Source: Phycisphaerales bacterium (GTDB lineage Bacteria > Planctomycetota > Phycisphaerae > Phycisphaerales > UBA1924). Taken from it: a DNA stretch of 64,000 bases. The DNA lies in NCBI GenBank assembly GCA_029260495.1, contig JAJDDD010000009.1, positions 728,911 to 792,910 on the forward strand, in the 5' to 3' direction. The position numbers and the translations under genes are program-made. Below, one piece after another: positions 6,845 through 16,059 of this stretch; within the stretch, counting starts at the first letter, position 1, and the number at the start of each line of letters is the position of its first letter. The notes under the pieces are model-generated. The model worked only from the letters and a program-made list of their open reading frames with translations, was not told the DNA's origin and did not search any database.

Positions 6845-8404
6845 CTATTGCGGGCAAGCGCCCCAAGCGCCAAGCAACGCCGCCAGATCGCCGGAGCCAA
6901 CATTTCCATCGCCGTCAAAGTCAGCAGCCGCGCCTGGGTTCGGACCCCAGGACCCTAGCACCTGCGCAAAGTCCGCCGACCCAACATTCCCGTCGCCGTT
7001 CAAATCCCACGGACAGGGAGGCGTGTCACACTCATCGGGAATGCCATTCATATTCACATCCGGCGCGTCTCCAGAGAGCACTTCGCACGGATCGCAAACA
7101 CCATTGTTGTTGCAATCCGGGCCAGCCGGGGGGCCATCAATCACAATCTTGAAGATCTCACCGCCGGACTGATCGCAGATGTACATTTCTCCAAACGCAT
7201 CTTCGCCGAAGCTGGTGATCGAAGTGATGCTCAATCCCCCGCCCGGCGCCAACTCCGCGGTGCGCTCCTGGAAGTTGTTCATTGCGGCGCCGCCATCGAA
7301 GGACCAAATCTGGTTGGAGCAGAAGTCCGCAAAGAAGTATGTGCCCTGGAGCGTCGGAATCTCACAGCCGCGGTAGACATACCCGCCCGTGATGGAGCAG
7401 CGCCCGCCGAAATGGTTGTATTCATGGAACGGGTCGGCCAGCGTCGCTGCGTTGCACACGCACGCGCCGGCGCCACAACCGGAAAGGCTCGCGCACTGCA
7501 GGCCCTCCATGCAGTCCCATCCATAGTTCTCCCCGCCAACGCTCGCAGCTGCCTGGAAGTTGATTTCCTCCCGAATGTCCTGCCCGACGTCGGCGATGTA
7601 CAGATCGTTCGTCGCGCGATCGAAACTGGGGCGCCATGCGTTGCGCAGCCCGTACGCCCAGATTTCATCAGCGCCAGCCGCGGCTGCAAAAGGATTGCTC
7701 GGCGGAATCGCGTAGTCTCGCTGAGTGTCAGCTGGGAAGTCATCAGAGTTCACATCAATCCGCAGCATTTTGCCCAGCAGCAGGTTGATGTTCTGTGATC
7801 GTTCCTGAGGATCGCAGAACGAGCCGCCATCTCCAAGCGATATATAGAGAAGACCATCGCTCGGACCAAATCCCATCCACCCACCGTTGTGATTGGTAAA
7901 TGGCTGATCGACGAACATGATTATATCGCCGGCGCCATTTGCCACATTCGGATCCGCGGAAACCGTGTACCGCGCAATCACAGTGTCATTCGGATTACTG
8001 TTGTTCGTATAGCTCACATAGAACTCATCGTTATTCTGATAATCCGGGTGGAACGCCAGCCCGAGCAAGCCTCGCTCGTCAAAGTCAGACGTTCCGCCAC
8101 CGACGAGAGCGTCGATGTTGAGGAAAGACGCTGGCAGCAGCACGCCATCCTCAATCACGCGAATGCGCCCGCGCTTCTCAATGACGAACAAACGGGTAAA
8201 ATCGCCCGGAGCGTGCGTCACATAGATTGGACGCTCAAGCCCGTTCGCAAAGAGCGTGGTGGTGAGCGGCGTTACGCCTCGCTCGCTTTGCTCGACGGGC
8301 GCCGGGGCGTCAGCAGCGAAATCATTTCTCGCGCCGAGTTGACTTGTGATCACCGCCGCTCCGGCGATAGCGATGCTCGCACACACAATCAGACAGCTCT
8401 TCAT
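6845..8404 (-). CDS. Exported PQQ-type sugar dehydrogenase-like beta-propeller with dockerin-like tail
   Basis: Secreted six-bladed propeller of the glucose/sorbosone dehydrogenase family, whose members oxidise sugars with bound PQQ. The ATG at 8404 has a GGAG eight bases upstream and gives a signal peptide; an in-frame start at 8434 would add ten residues. Family landmarks are Arg-Pro-Ile-Tyr-Val-Thr-His-Ala-Pro near the start of the domain, Glu-Arg-Gly-Leu-Leu-Gly-Leu-Ala-Phe-His-Pro, His-Asn-Gly-Gly before Leu-Tyr-Ile-Ser-Leu-Gly-Asp-Gly-Gly, and Tyr-Gly-Leu-Arg-Asn-Ala-Trp-Arg. The last 90 residues carry a Cys-rich Asn-Asn-Asn-Gly spacer and two dockerin-like calcium repeats. Actual PQQ use is inferred from the family; many planctomycete members have unknown substrates. 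Confidence 0.88.
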   Translation of the reverse strand: MKSCLIVCASIAIAGAAVITSQLGARNDFAADAPAPVEQSERGVTPLTTTLFANGLERPIYVTHAPGDFTRLFVIEKRGRIRVIEDGVLLPASFLNIDALVGGGTSDFDERGLLGLAFHPDYQNNDEFYVSYTNNSNPNDTVIARYTVSADPNVANGAGDIIMFVDQPFTNHNGGWMGFGPSDGLLYISLGDGGSFCDPQERSQNINLLLGKMLRIDVNSDDFPADTQRDYAIPPSNPFAAAAGADEIWAYGLRNAWRPSFDRATNDLYIADVGQDIREEINFQAAASVGGENYGWDCMEGLQCASLSGCGAGACVCNAATLADPFHEYNHFGGRCSITGGYVYRGCEIPTLQGTYFFADFCSNQIWSFDGGAAMNNFQERTAELAPGGGLSITSITSFGEDAFGEMYICDQSGGEIFKIVIDGPPAGPDCNNNGVCDPCEVLSGDAPDVNMNGIPDECDTPPCPWDLNGDGNVGSADFAQVLGSWGPNPGAAADFDGDGNVGSGDLAALLGAWGACPQ

Positions 8405-8863
8405 TCTTCGGTCTCCATCCCGATCCGAACCCACGCAGGCGCGCGTTCGATGATTCGGTCATGTCCTGCCCCGCCTTCGCCCTCAAAACGTCCGGAGCTG
8501 CACCGGCGTCCCGAGGCCCGCGAGGGTCTCTATTACTTGGTGACATTCATGGGGCGGCTCGACATGACTCGCATGCCGACACTCCGCCTTTTCTCTCGCT
8601 CTTGCGACTCGCAGCTCTCTCCCACCGGCAAAATCATGACTGAATCCGCTGGCAGACCGTCAACCATACCAGAGCCACACCCCCTCTGACCACCATTTTG
8701 TCTATTGAAATTGGACCTGATCTTGGGCAATCAGTGGAATATGCTTGGGTTTATCGGGCGATCAGCCCGATCGAACCCCAAGCGGACCCTGCCTGATGCC
8801 GACGCCAGCTTCCGATTGAGACAACAGCGCCAAACAATGCCCCTGGCCGATACTGGGTGAACA
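8405..8863. other. Intergenic region with divergent transcription starts and a long hairpin
   Basis: About 460 bases between a minus-strand exported protein gene and the plus-strand polyferredoxin gene, so both promoters should lie here. No open frame has a convincing binding site or recognisable product. The one clear structure is a hairpin at 8743-8783: outer arms GCTTGGG (8743-8749) and CCCAAGC (8777-8783) enclose TCGGGC / GCCCGA (8754-8759, 8765-8770). It lies about 80 bases upstream of the polyferredoxin start and has no T-run. Confidence 0.5.
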
Positions 8864-10915
8864 GTGAGTGATTGCACAGGTAAGAATGGTTCGCGAGAGT
8901 TTCCTCTCACCGTGTTGCATGGTGCGGGTCAGCCGGAGCGATCAACCCCTCCGCAAATGCGAAGATCAAAAATGGGTCCGCGCCGCGCCGCGGTCCTCAT
9001 CGGAGTTCATCTGCTTATCGCAGCCCACATCATCCACTGGCTCATCGCCGGCCGCACCCTTTCGCCCGTCGAACCCAGCGAATCGATGTACACAATCGAA
9101 CGCGGACAACTCAACGCCGGCTTCATCTTCTTCGCTCTAGCGATTATCTCCACGTTCATCTTCGGTCGTTTTTTCTGCGGCTGGGGATGCCATTTGGTCG
9201 CCCTTCAGGATCTCTGCGGCTGGATGATGAAAAAAATCGGCGTTCGCCCAAAGCCCTTTCGCTCTCGGCTGCTCGTATGGGTGCCACTTAGCCTCGCGCT
9301 GTACATGTTTGTCTGGCCCACCTTCAAACGCGACGTTCTCGCCCCGCAACTACAACAGTATTGGCCCGAAGGGCTGACCTACATCGGCGCCTCCCCCCCC
9401 TTCCCCGGCTTCACCAACGAACTCATGACCACGGGATTCTGGGACACCTTCGCAGGCCCGCTGCTCGCGATTCCCTTCCTCCTCATCTGCGGCTTCGCCA
9501 CCGTCTATTTTCTTGGCGCCAAGGGTTTCTGCACCTACGCCTGTCCCTACGGCGGCTTCTTCGCGCCTGCCCAGCAGATTGCTCCGGGGCGCATCATGGT
9601 TGACCCTGACAAATGCGAGGGTTGCGGCCACTGCACCGCCGTCTGCACTTCCAATGTGCGCGTGCATGAAGAGATCAAAGCCTATGGCGGAGTCGTCGAT
9701 CCAGGCTGCATGCGATGCATGGATTGCATTTCTGTTTGCCCCAACGACGCTCTTTCCTTCAAGTTCGCCCGCCCCGCGGTCTTCCGCAAAAGAGCGAAAG
9801 CCGCCACACCAAAGCCCAACCCGGACTTGAGCTGGTCTGAGGAGTTTGCTCTCGCGATTGTCTTCCTCGTGACATTTACAGCAATGCGCGGAATCTACGG
9901 CCTGGTGCCCATGCTCTTTGCTGGTGGAATAGCCATCTGCGTCACCTTTCTCTCATGGAAACTCTGGCGCCTCCCGCATGACGCAAACGTGCGCATCATC
10001 GGCGCTCAACTCAAACGAGCTGGCAAAGTGCGCCCATCAGGCTGGATATTCTCAGTCGCTTCCGTTCTCGTACTGGCTCTCGTCGCTCATTCCGCCTTCA
10101 TCAAGGCCCATCTGATTCAAGCACGAAGCGCGGACTCCAAAATCCATGTCAACCTCGCCAGCGTTATGGCAGGCCGTGCCGACCTTGTCCCACAAGAGTC
10201 GCGCGCATACGCCAGAAAGGCTCTCGTCCATTATCACGCAGCTTCAAGTATTCAATCTGGCGGCTTCGGGCTTGGCGAGACCATCGAAATCCCCATGCGC
10301 AGCGCCTGGCTCCACCTTGTTCTCGGAGAACCCGAAAAGGCGAAATTCAATCTTCAGAGCGTGATCGAGCGAGAAGGACCAAGCGACGGCGTCTACTCTG
10401 ATCTCGTCCATGTAATGCGCCTGTTGGGCCAGCATGATGAAGCGATCGCATTGATGCGCAATACCCTTGCCGACAATGTTGACTTCACAGAGCTGCGCAA
10501 CGTCGCAGCCCAAATGCTTCTTGCTCGCGGCGACCAAAGTGCAGCGCTCGCTCTCTTTGACGACGCTGTCAAAGTGTTGCCGTACGATGCCGCCCTCCGC
10601 GCTCAGTACGCGTCATACCTCATGAACGCCGGCCAGTTGCCGGCGGCGCTAGAGCAACTTGGCATCGCCATCGAACTTGATCCAAACAATGGCCGCCTGC
10701 GGCACGACCTCGCCATCGCGCTCTTTGCCAATGGCCGAATCGCAGAAGCCCAGAATGAGATCGACCGCGCCGCCCGGCTTGATCCGATCAATGCAGCGGC
10801 GTATTTCACCAGCGCTGCTGAAATACTCGTCCAACTCGGGCGTCAACAGGACGCCGCTGAATGGGTCAGGCGCGCCCGCGCAGCGCAGGATGCTGCAAAA
10901 TCACGCGAATCCTGA
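8864..10915 (+). CDS. Membrane polyferredoxin (NapH/CcoG-like) fused to TPR repeats
   Basis: Inner-membrane electron-transfer protein. The N-terminal half has several spans and the family signature Phe-Cys-Gly-Trp-Gly-Cys-His near residue 105, then Cys-Thr-Tyr-Ala-Cys-Pro-Tyr-Gly near residue 225. Two 4Fe-4S ferredoxin motifs (Cys-x-x-Cys-x-x-Cys-x-x-x-Cys) follow at about residues 250-300, the second ending Cys-Pro-Asn-Asp-Ala-Leu. Two more spans separate this from a C-terminal region (about 430-680) of tetratricopeptide-like repeats rich in Ala/Leu. Relatives include NapH (quinol oxidation for nitrate reductase) and CcoG/RdxA (cytochrome oxidase copper handling). No nap, nos or cco genes are adjacent, so its partner is unknown. 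The start is GTG at 8864 with no strong binding site; in-frame ATGs at residues 31 and 37 are alternatives. Confidence 0.85.
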   Translation: MSDCTGKNGSREFPLTVLHGAGQPERSTPPQMRRSKMGPRRAAVLIGVHLLIAAHIIHWLIAGRTLSPVEPSESMYTIERGQLNAGFIFFALAIISTFIFGRFFCGWGCHLVALQDLCGWMMKKIGVRPKPFRSRLLVWVPLSLALYMFVWPTFKRDVLAPQLQQYWPEGLTYIGASPPFPGFTNELMTTGFWDTFAGPLLAIPFLLICGFATVYFLGAKGFCTYACPYGGFFAPAQQIAPGRIMVDPDKCEGCGHCTAVCTSNVRVHEEIKAYGGVVDPGCMRCMDCISVCPNDALSFKFARPAVFRKRAKAATPKPNPDLSWSEEFALAIVFLVTFTAMRGIYGLVPMLFAGGIAICVTFLSWKLWRLPHDANVRIIGAQLKRAGKVRPSGWIFSVASVLVLALVAHSAFIKAHLIQARSADSKIHVNLASVMAGRADLVPQESRAYARKALVHYHAASSIQSGGFGLGETIEIPMRSAWLHLVLGEPEKAKFNLQSVIEREGPSDGVYSDLVHVMRLLGQHDEAIALMRNTLADNVDFTELRNVAAQMLLARGDQSAALALFDDAVKVLPYDAALRAQYASYLMNAGQLPAALEQLGIAIELDPNNGRLRHDLAIALFANGRIAEAQNEIDRAARLDPINAAAYFTSAAEILVQLGRQQDAAEWVRRARAAQDAAKSRES

Positions 10916-10948
10916 CCTCAGCGTTCCGCGTCTCGCCGGAAGCGTCGC

Positions 10949-13900
10949 TCACGAGATCGGCGCCTCCCCCGTAGAAGGTGAAGCGGCATGAATCATCATC
11001 TTATGCTCGCGCTGCGCAGGGTTGCGCCCATACCACAATCGCATGCCAACGTGACGAACATCGTGCCCAGCTAACACCAAACAGGGCAAGACAACAAGCG
11101 TCACCATCGTCGCTGCAATCAGCCCAAAGCTGATGGTGATCGCCATGGGGATAAGGAAGCGAGCCTGGAATGACTGCTCCAGCATCAACGGACTCAATCC
11201 CAGAACAGTCGTCATCGTCGTCAGCAAAATAGCGCGTAGTCGCGCGCGCCCTGCCGCCAACAGCGCATCCCGAGGTAGCGACCCAGCCGCCCGCTCTTCA
11301 CCGTAAAACTGCATCAAAATCAAGCTGTCATTCACCACAATGCCCGTCAGCGCGACGAATCCAATCAGCGAGAGAATCGTCACATCAAACCCGAGAATAA
11401 AATGTCCCCAAATAGCGCCGACCGTCGCAAATGGGACAGCGCACAGCACAATGAGCGGCTTGGTGTAGCTCGCAAACAGCCACGCCAAAATGACATAAAT
11501 TATGGTAATCGCGACAAGCATCCCTAGCGGCAGCGAGCTCATCGAATCCGCAACTTCTTTTTGCCGACCTCGCGGCAGGATATTCACACCCAGCACACTC
11601 TGCTCCACCTCCCGCAGTCGCGGAGTCAGCGCCGCCATCAAATCCTCAGTGCCGATCACCGCGTTTTCAACATCCGCGGTCACCGTCACCGCCCGCCGAC
11701 TGTCAAGCCGGCGCACACTCGCATAACTTCTCGCCTCTTCAATGTGCACGACCTCCCGCAACGGAACTGCCTGCCCGCTCGGCGTGAAGATATACATCGA
11801 TTCAATCGCAGCCAAACTCCGCCGATGCTCCTCATCCAGCATCACACGCACATCAACATCCTCACGATCACCCGCAAATGTGTGCGCTTCGAGCCCGTAT
11901 ACCGCTGCCCGCACCTGCTCTGCGACCAGCGCCACCGTCAGCCCAAGCTGGTCCGCCCCTGGGCGCAATCGAAACTGCAACTCACGCTGCCCCGCGTCAG
12001 AGTCGTCCGCAATTCCGAAGACGCCTTCATAGTCGCGCAACACACTCTTCACGCGCTCAACAACAGGCAGGATCGACGCCAGCGCGTCACCTGTCACCGT
12101 AAGCGTCACATCAGGCCCGCTCACACCCCCCTGCAACTCCTCAAATCGCAGGCTTTTCACGCCCGGCGCCTCGCCGATCTCAGCACGAATCGTGTCGATC
12201 ACCTCTTCACTGCGCCGATCCCGCTCTTCAATCGGCTTCAGCTCAATGAAAAACTGCGCCCGGTGGCTTTGTGCAATGCTCGCCTCCCCTTCCACATCCG
12301 CCGTCGCACCGACGATCGTGTAGAGCACGTTGACTTCTTCAGCAGTCAGCACAGCTGCTTCGATCCGTCGCGCAGCTTCATCCGTGCGCGCGAACGCCGT
12401 CCCAACCGGCATCGAAAGGTTTGCCACAACAATTTCACTGTCCGCCGACGTCATAAACGTAAAGGGAACGCGCCCGCCCGCGATCATCCCTGCTGAGAAA
12501 ATCACAATCGCCACCGCCAACGCCAACGTTAGATACTTCGCGCCAAGACACCGCCGGATAAACCACATGTAGCCCGGCGTCAGTATCCGCTCGAATAACG
12601 CCAACCGTTTATGCTCAAACCACTTCAACCACCGTCTCGGATTACTGCCGCGACGATCTGCCTTGAGTAAACTATGCCCCATGTGACTTGGCAAAATGAA
12701 CAACGATTCAAGCAATGACACACCCAGTGCGCACGCCACCACCACTGGCAGCGCGCCCAACATGTCCCCCAACCGGCCTTCAATAAACCGAAGCGGAAAA
12801 AAGGCAGCAATCGAAGTCAGCACCGTCGCAACGACCGGCCACGCCACCTGCTTCGCGCCCGCCTCCGCTGCTGAAAGCGCAGGTTCCCCGGCTTCGTGCC
12901 TCGCAGAAATATTCTCCGCCACGATGATCGCATCATCCACCAGCAGGCCCAGCACAATGATGAGTCCGAACATCGTGAGGAAATTCAACGAGATATCCAG
13001 CGCATACATTACCGCCAGTGTCCCCAGCACCGATATGAATAGCCCCATCGTCACCCAGATCGCTACTCGAGGCGCAAGCAGCAGCAACAGCGTGGCAAAC
13101 ACCAGCGCCAGCCCCCACGTCGCGTTGCGCGAAAGCAACTCCAATCGCTGACTCACCAACCGGGCCAGATTATTGTGCGTGATAAGCTGCAAGCCAGACA
13201 ACGGCGGCTGCGTGAGACCCGTCTCATAAGCCTGAACTCGCGCCGGAAGCTCCCCGTCGCCGCGCCCTTCCACCATGCCGACCCGGATGCGCTCAACAAC
13301 ACTTGGCGTAAACTCACTGCGCTCCCGCCCCGCTGCATACGCTTTCACCAGTGACGCGATATAGGGAACATCCTCCTTCCCCTTCGCGTACGCGGTCAGC
13401 GAGACCGCCGGCTGATTACCCAGCCGCGTGCGCAAATCGACATCCGCAAACCCCGCGCTCACCGTTGCGATCTCACCAAGGCGCACCGATCGCCCCGCGC
13501 GATCCGATTTCGCAACAATTTGCCGAACTTCATCTACGCGGTCGTCAGCCCCAATCGTGCGCACTGGAACAACGCTGCTCGGCGTGCGGATCGCTCCCCC
13601 TGGCGATTCTGCCATCGCCTCGCGCACACGCTGCGCGACAGCCGGCAGGCTCACGCCATGCTGGATCATCTGCTCATGCTGCACTTCTACGGAAATCTCA
13701 TCTGTGCGCACGCCCGAGATCACGATATCACCCATTCCCGGAAGCAAACGCAGATCGTCGCGCATGTTCTTGATGACATCCTTCATCGTGCGCTCATCCG
13801 CATCGCCGTACACAGTAAGACTGATGACGGGCAGCAAAGGCTCGAAGTCATCAACTGTGATTTGCTCTGATCGTTCAGGCAGATCCTCGAGCGCATCGAT

Positions 13901-14233
13901 CTCTCGCTTCACCCGCGCCACTGCTGTATCAATATCGATCCCCGGCTCAAACTCGATCATGATGCTCGCGGCGCCTTCGGTGATCGTGGTATTGATCTCC
14001 TTGATGTCGCGCAGATCGCGGACGCGATCCTCAATCTTGATCGCCAGAGCATCCTCAATCTCATCAGGTGACGCCCCGGGATAGGGCGCCAGGATGAGCA
14101 CCTGATTCGGCCGGACTTCCGGAAAAAACTCGCGCCGAAGTTGCAATCCAAAAAGAAGCCCAGCGCCGATGATCGTCAGCATCACCAAATTAGAAGCGAC
14201 CGGCTTGCGGATGCCAAAGGAGATAAAGCTCAC
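10949..14233 (-). CDS. RND-family efflux pump, inner-membrane subunit
   Basis: Proton-driven exporter of the AcrB/CzcA superfamily, 1094 residues. It shows the expected duplication: an N-terminal span, a large periplasmic porter domain, a bundle of spans, then a second half of the same layout. The fourth span carries Gly-Leu-Leu-Val-Asp-Asp-Ala-Ile-Ile, the aspartate pair of the proton relay, and the second half has Gly-Ile-Val-Val-Asn-Asp-Ser. The ATG overlaps the stop of the adaptor gene by four bases, so the two are coupled. No outer-membrane channel gene is next to it; the tolC homologue at 39.9 kb belongs to another operon. Substrate cannot be read from sequence. Confidence 0.95.
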   Translation of the reverse strand: MSFISFGIRKPVASNLVMLTIIGAGLLFGLQLRREFFPEVRPNQVLILAPYPGASPDEIEDALAIKIEDRVRDLRDIKEINTTITEGAASIMIEFEPGIDIDTAVARVKREIDALEDLPERSEQITVDDFEPLLPVISLTVYGDADERTMKDVIKNMRDDLRLLPGMGDIVISGVRTDEISVEVQHEQMIQHGVSLPAVAQRVREAMAESPGGAIRTPSSVVPVRTIGADDRVDEVRQIVAKSDRAGRSVRLGEIATVSAGFADVDLRTRLGNQPAVSLTAYAKGKEDVPYIASLVKAYAAGRERSEFTPSVVERIRVGMVEGRGDGELPARVQAYETGLTQPPLSGLQLITHNNLARLVSQRLELLSRNATWGLALVFATLLLLLAPRVAIWVTMGLFISVLGTLAVMYALDISLNFLTMFGLIIVLGLLVDDAIIVAENISARHEAGEPALSAAEAGAKQVAWPVVATVLTSIAAFFPLRFIEGRLGDMLGALPVVVACALGVSLLESLFILPSHMGHSLLKADRRGSNPRRWLKWFEHKRLALFERILTPGYMWFIRRCLGAKYLTLALAVAIVIFSAGMIAGGRVPFTFMTSADSEIVVANLSMPVGTAFARTDEAARRIEAAVLTAEEVNVLYTIVGATADVEGEASIAQSHRAQFFIELKPIEERDRRSEEVIDTIRAEIGEAPGVKSLRFEELQGGVSGPDVTLTVTGDALASILPVVERVKSVLRDYEGVFGIADDSDAGQRELQFRLRPGADQLGLTVALVAEQVRAAVYGLEAHTFAGDREDVDVRVMLDEEHRRSLAAIESMYIFTPSGQAVPLREVVHIEEARSYASVRRLDSRRAVTVTADVENAVIGTEDLMAALTPRLREVEQSVLGVNILPRGRQKEVADSMSSLPLGMLVAITIIYVILAWLFASYTKPLIVLCAVPFATVGAIWGHFILGFDVTILSLIGFVALTGIVVNDSLILMQFYGEERAAGSLPRDALLAAGRARLRAILLTTMTTVLGLSPLMLEQSFQARFLIPMAITISFGLIAATMVTLVVLPCLVLAGHDVRHVGMRLWYGRNPAQREHKMMIHAASPSTGEAPIS

Positions 14234-15615
14234 GGCCGAACTCCCGCCTCACGATTGACAGACGCCGCGCCGACGGGCGTCGGTAGATCTGCCAGAGATG
14301 AGCGGCTCACTTCGACCGTCTCCACGCGCACGCCTGGACGCAGATCATCAAGATTGGAGACGATCACGCGATCGCCCGGCGTGAGCCCTGTACGGATGAC
14401 AGCCCATTGCGTCACATCAGGCGCCAGCCCGGGGCGCGCGCCGTCGACATATTGCTCAACAGAGACAGCCATTGTGCGCGCACGGCCTTCATCATCGACC
14501 ACAAGCACTCGATCGCCTTGAACAGCGCTGCGCGGCACGAGAATCCGCATTTGTTCAGATGCCGATACTATGCGCGCAATCACGAACTGTCCCGATCGCA
14601 GCAGTTTGTTCGGGTTGACTTCATCGCGCTGTTCAACCTCGACATAAACTTCAATCGTGCGCGTGGCGCCGTCCGCTTCCGGCGCGATGCGCGCAATCGC
14701 GCCCTTCCACGACGGTGAATCGGGGCTGTCGATGGTGAGGCTTGCATCATCGCCGACCTGAATTGATCGCAAACTTGAGACAGGTAGCCGGATTGGCGCC
14801 TCCACGCGATCAAGATTAACAATCCGGGCTACGGGCGTTCCAATCGAGACACGATCGCCAATGTCGACTTTCACATGTTGGATCACGCCGCCAATCGGAG
14901 CCCGAATCTTCGTGCGGGCAAGATCAATCCGAGCAAGCTCAGCGCTCGCCTTCTCTGCCGTTTCCCTGGCTTTCAGGGCGCTGCGCCGGCTGGGAATGGC
15001 TTGCAACCGTTGACGGATGTTTTCTTCGTCAATGCGAAAGCGCGCGAGATCACGACGCAAGCGATCCACTTCATTCGCCCGGGCGGCGCCGCGATCGGCA
15101 GCCTCTTGCAGACGATCCAGGTCACGTTGGGTTAGCTCGGTCGCGCTCTGTGCATGAGAGAGCGTTTCTCGAATCGAGGCTTCTTCAATCGCAAGCCCTT
15201 CCAGTTCAGCGCCAGTGCTCTCAATGGCGCCTTGTGTGCGCGCAAGCCGCTGCTCAAAGTCCGCACGGTCAACTCCAACGATGACTTCTCCGCGCTCGAT
15301 CGGTTCGCCTGGCTCGACGCGCGCGGGCCGTTCGACAACTTCGCCCGCCACCTGAGCTGCGACCTCGGCGGCGGCCAACGGGCGCACCGTGCCATACCCT
15401 TCCCATGCGGGGGGTGACGATGTGAACCGGGTCGTCATTACCTGTACAGGGATGGAGACTTCCACATTCTCAGATTGTGGCGGCATGGATTTTGTCAGCA
15501 CCATCGCCTGGTAGAACATGACAGCTAGAGCCAGCGCGACAACACCAACGACGGCGCGCAGCGCCATCGCCCGGCGAGTCGGCTTGGTGAGAGTTTCTTT
15601 CGGCACGGGTCGCAC
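14230..15615 (-). CDS. RND efflux periplasmic adaptor (membrane fusion protein)
   Basis: Links the RND pump to an outer-membrane channel. The 461 residues start with a basic stretch and one hydrophobic anchor (about 20-40), then a split lipoyl domain, an alpha-helical hairpin of about 110 residues rich in Glu/Arg/Leu, the second lipoyl half with Lys-Ile-Arg-Ala-Pro-Ile-Gly-Gly-Val-Ile, and a beta-barrel domain. It is first in a two-gene operon with the pump. The start is taken as GTG 15615; there is no clear binding site, and the Met at residue 17 is an alternative. Confidence 0.92.
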   Translation of the reverse strand: MRPVPKETLTKPTRRAMALRAVVGVVALALAVMFYQAMVLTKSMPPQSENVEVSIPVQVMTTRFTSSPPAWEGYGTVRPLAAAEVAAQVAGEVVERPARVEPGEPIERGEVIVGVDRADFEQRLARTQGAIESTGAELEGLAIEEASIRETLSHAQSATELTQRDLDRLQEAADRGAARANEVDRLRRDLARFRIDEENIRQRLQAIPSRRSALKARETAEKASAELARIDLARTKIRAPIGGVIQHVKVDIGDRVSIGTPVARIVNLDRVEAPIRLPVSSLRSIQVGDDASLTIDSPDSPSWKGAIARIAPEADGATRTIEVYVEVEQRDEVNPNKLLRSGQFVIARIVSASEQMRILVPRSAVQGDRVLVVDDEGRARTMAVSVEQYVDGARPGLAPDVTQWAVIRTGLTPGDRVIVSNLDDLRPGVRVETVEVSRSSLADLPTPVGAASVNREAGVRP

Positions 15616-15962
15616 GGGAGGAATGACTTTCGGGCTGGAAGCTTCTCACGGGTGAGTCGCGGGTGGCAGGCCACCGCGAATCGAAGGGCGGGCTTAGGCA
15701 AGTGTAGCCAACCACCGGTGACTATTTACTTGCCCGCCATGGGCGACTATTGGACGTTGTCCTGGCGATCGGCTCGCTGCAGCGACTCTGTCTCAACAAC
15801 CTGAGAGAATGCTGTAGATCGCTCCCTGAGTAATACGGCTGAGAACGGCGCCGTCCGATCATGAGCTGCGCGAACAAGCTCGAGGACTCGATGTTGCGTC
15901 GTCGCGTTGGTGTGGCAAGAATACAAGACTCTCCCCTCGGGTTTCGACGGGGGTGGATCGCC
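15616..15962. other. Intergenic region before tRNA-Cys
   Basis: About 350 bases between the efflux adaptor start and tRNA-Cys. It should contain the promoter of the efflux operon (minus) and that of the tRNA (plus). I see no gene, strong repeat or recognisable operator. Confidence 0.4.
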
Positions 15963-16036
15963 GGCCGTGTACCCAAGTGGTCTAAGGGGACGGATTGCAA
16001 ATCCGTTATTCGTGGGTTCGAATCCCACCGCGGCCT
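15963..16036 (+). tRNA. tRNA-Cys (anticodon GCA)
   Basis: The acceptor stem GGCCGTG/CGCGGCC includes one G-U pair. The anticodon stem CGGAT/ATCCG presents GCA, and the T arm is GTGGG-TTCGAAT-CCCAC. The discriminator base is U (T in DNA), a known identity element for cysteine tRNA. CCA is not encoded. Confidence 0.95.
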
Positions 16037-16059
16037 TTTCTCCTGCATGACCTCCGCTC

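Noticed and set aside
6658..7152. Plus-strand open frame of 164 codons
   Set aside because: It covers a terminator and the end of the sugar dehydrogenase gene in antisense; the product is low-complexity and unlike any protein.
11561..12496. Plus-strand open frame of 311 codons inside the RND pump
   Set aside because: Antisense shadow of a clear pump gene; Arg/His-rich translation typical of GC-rich antisense frames.
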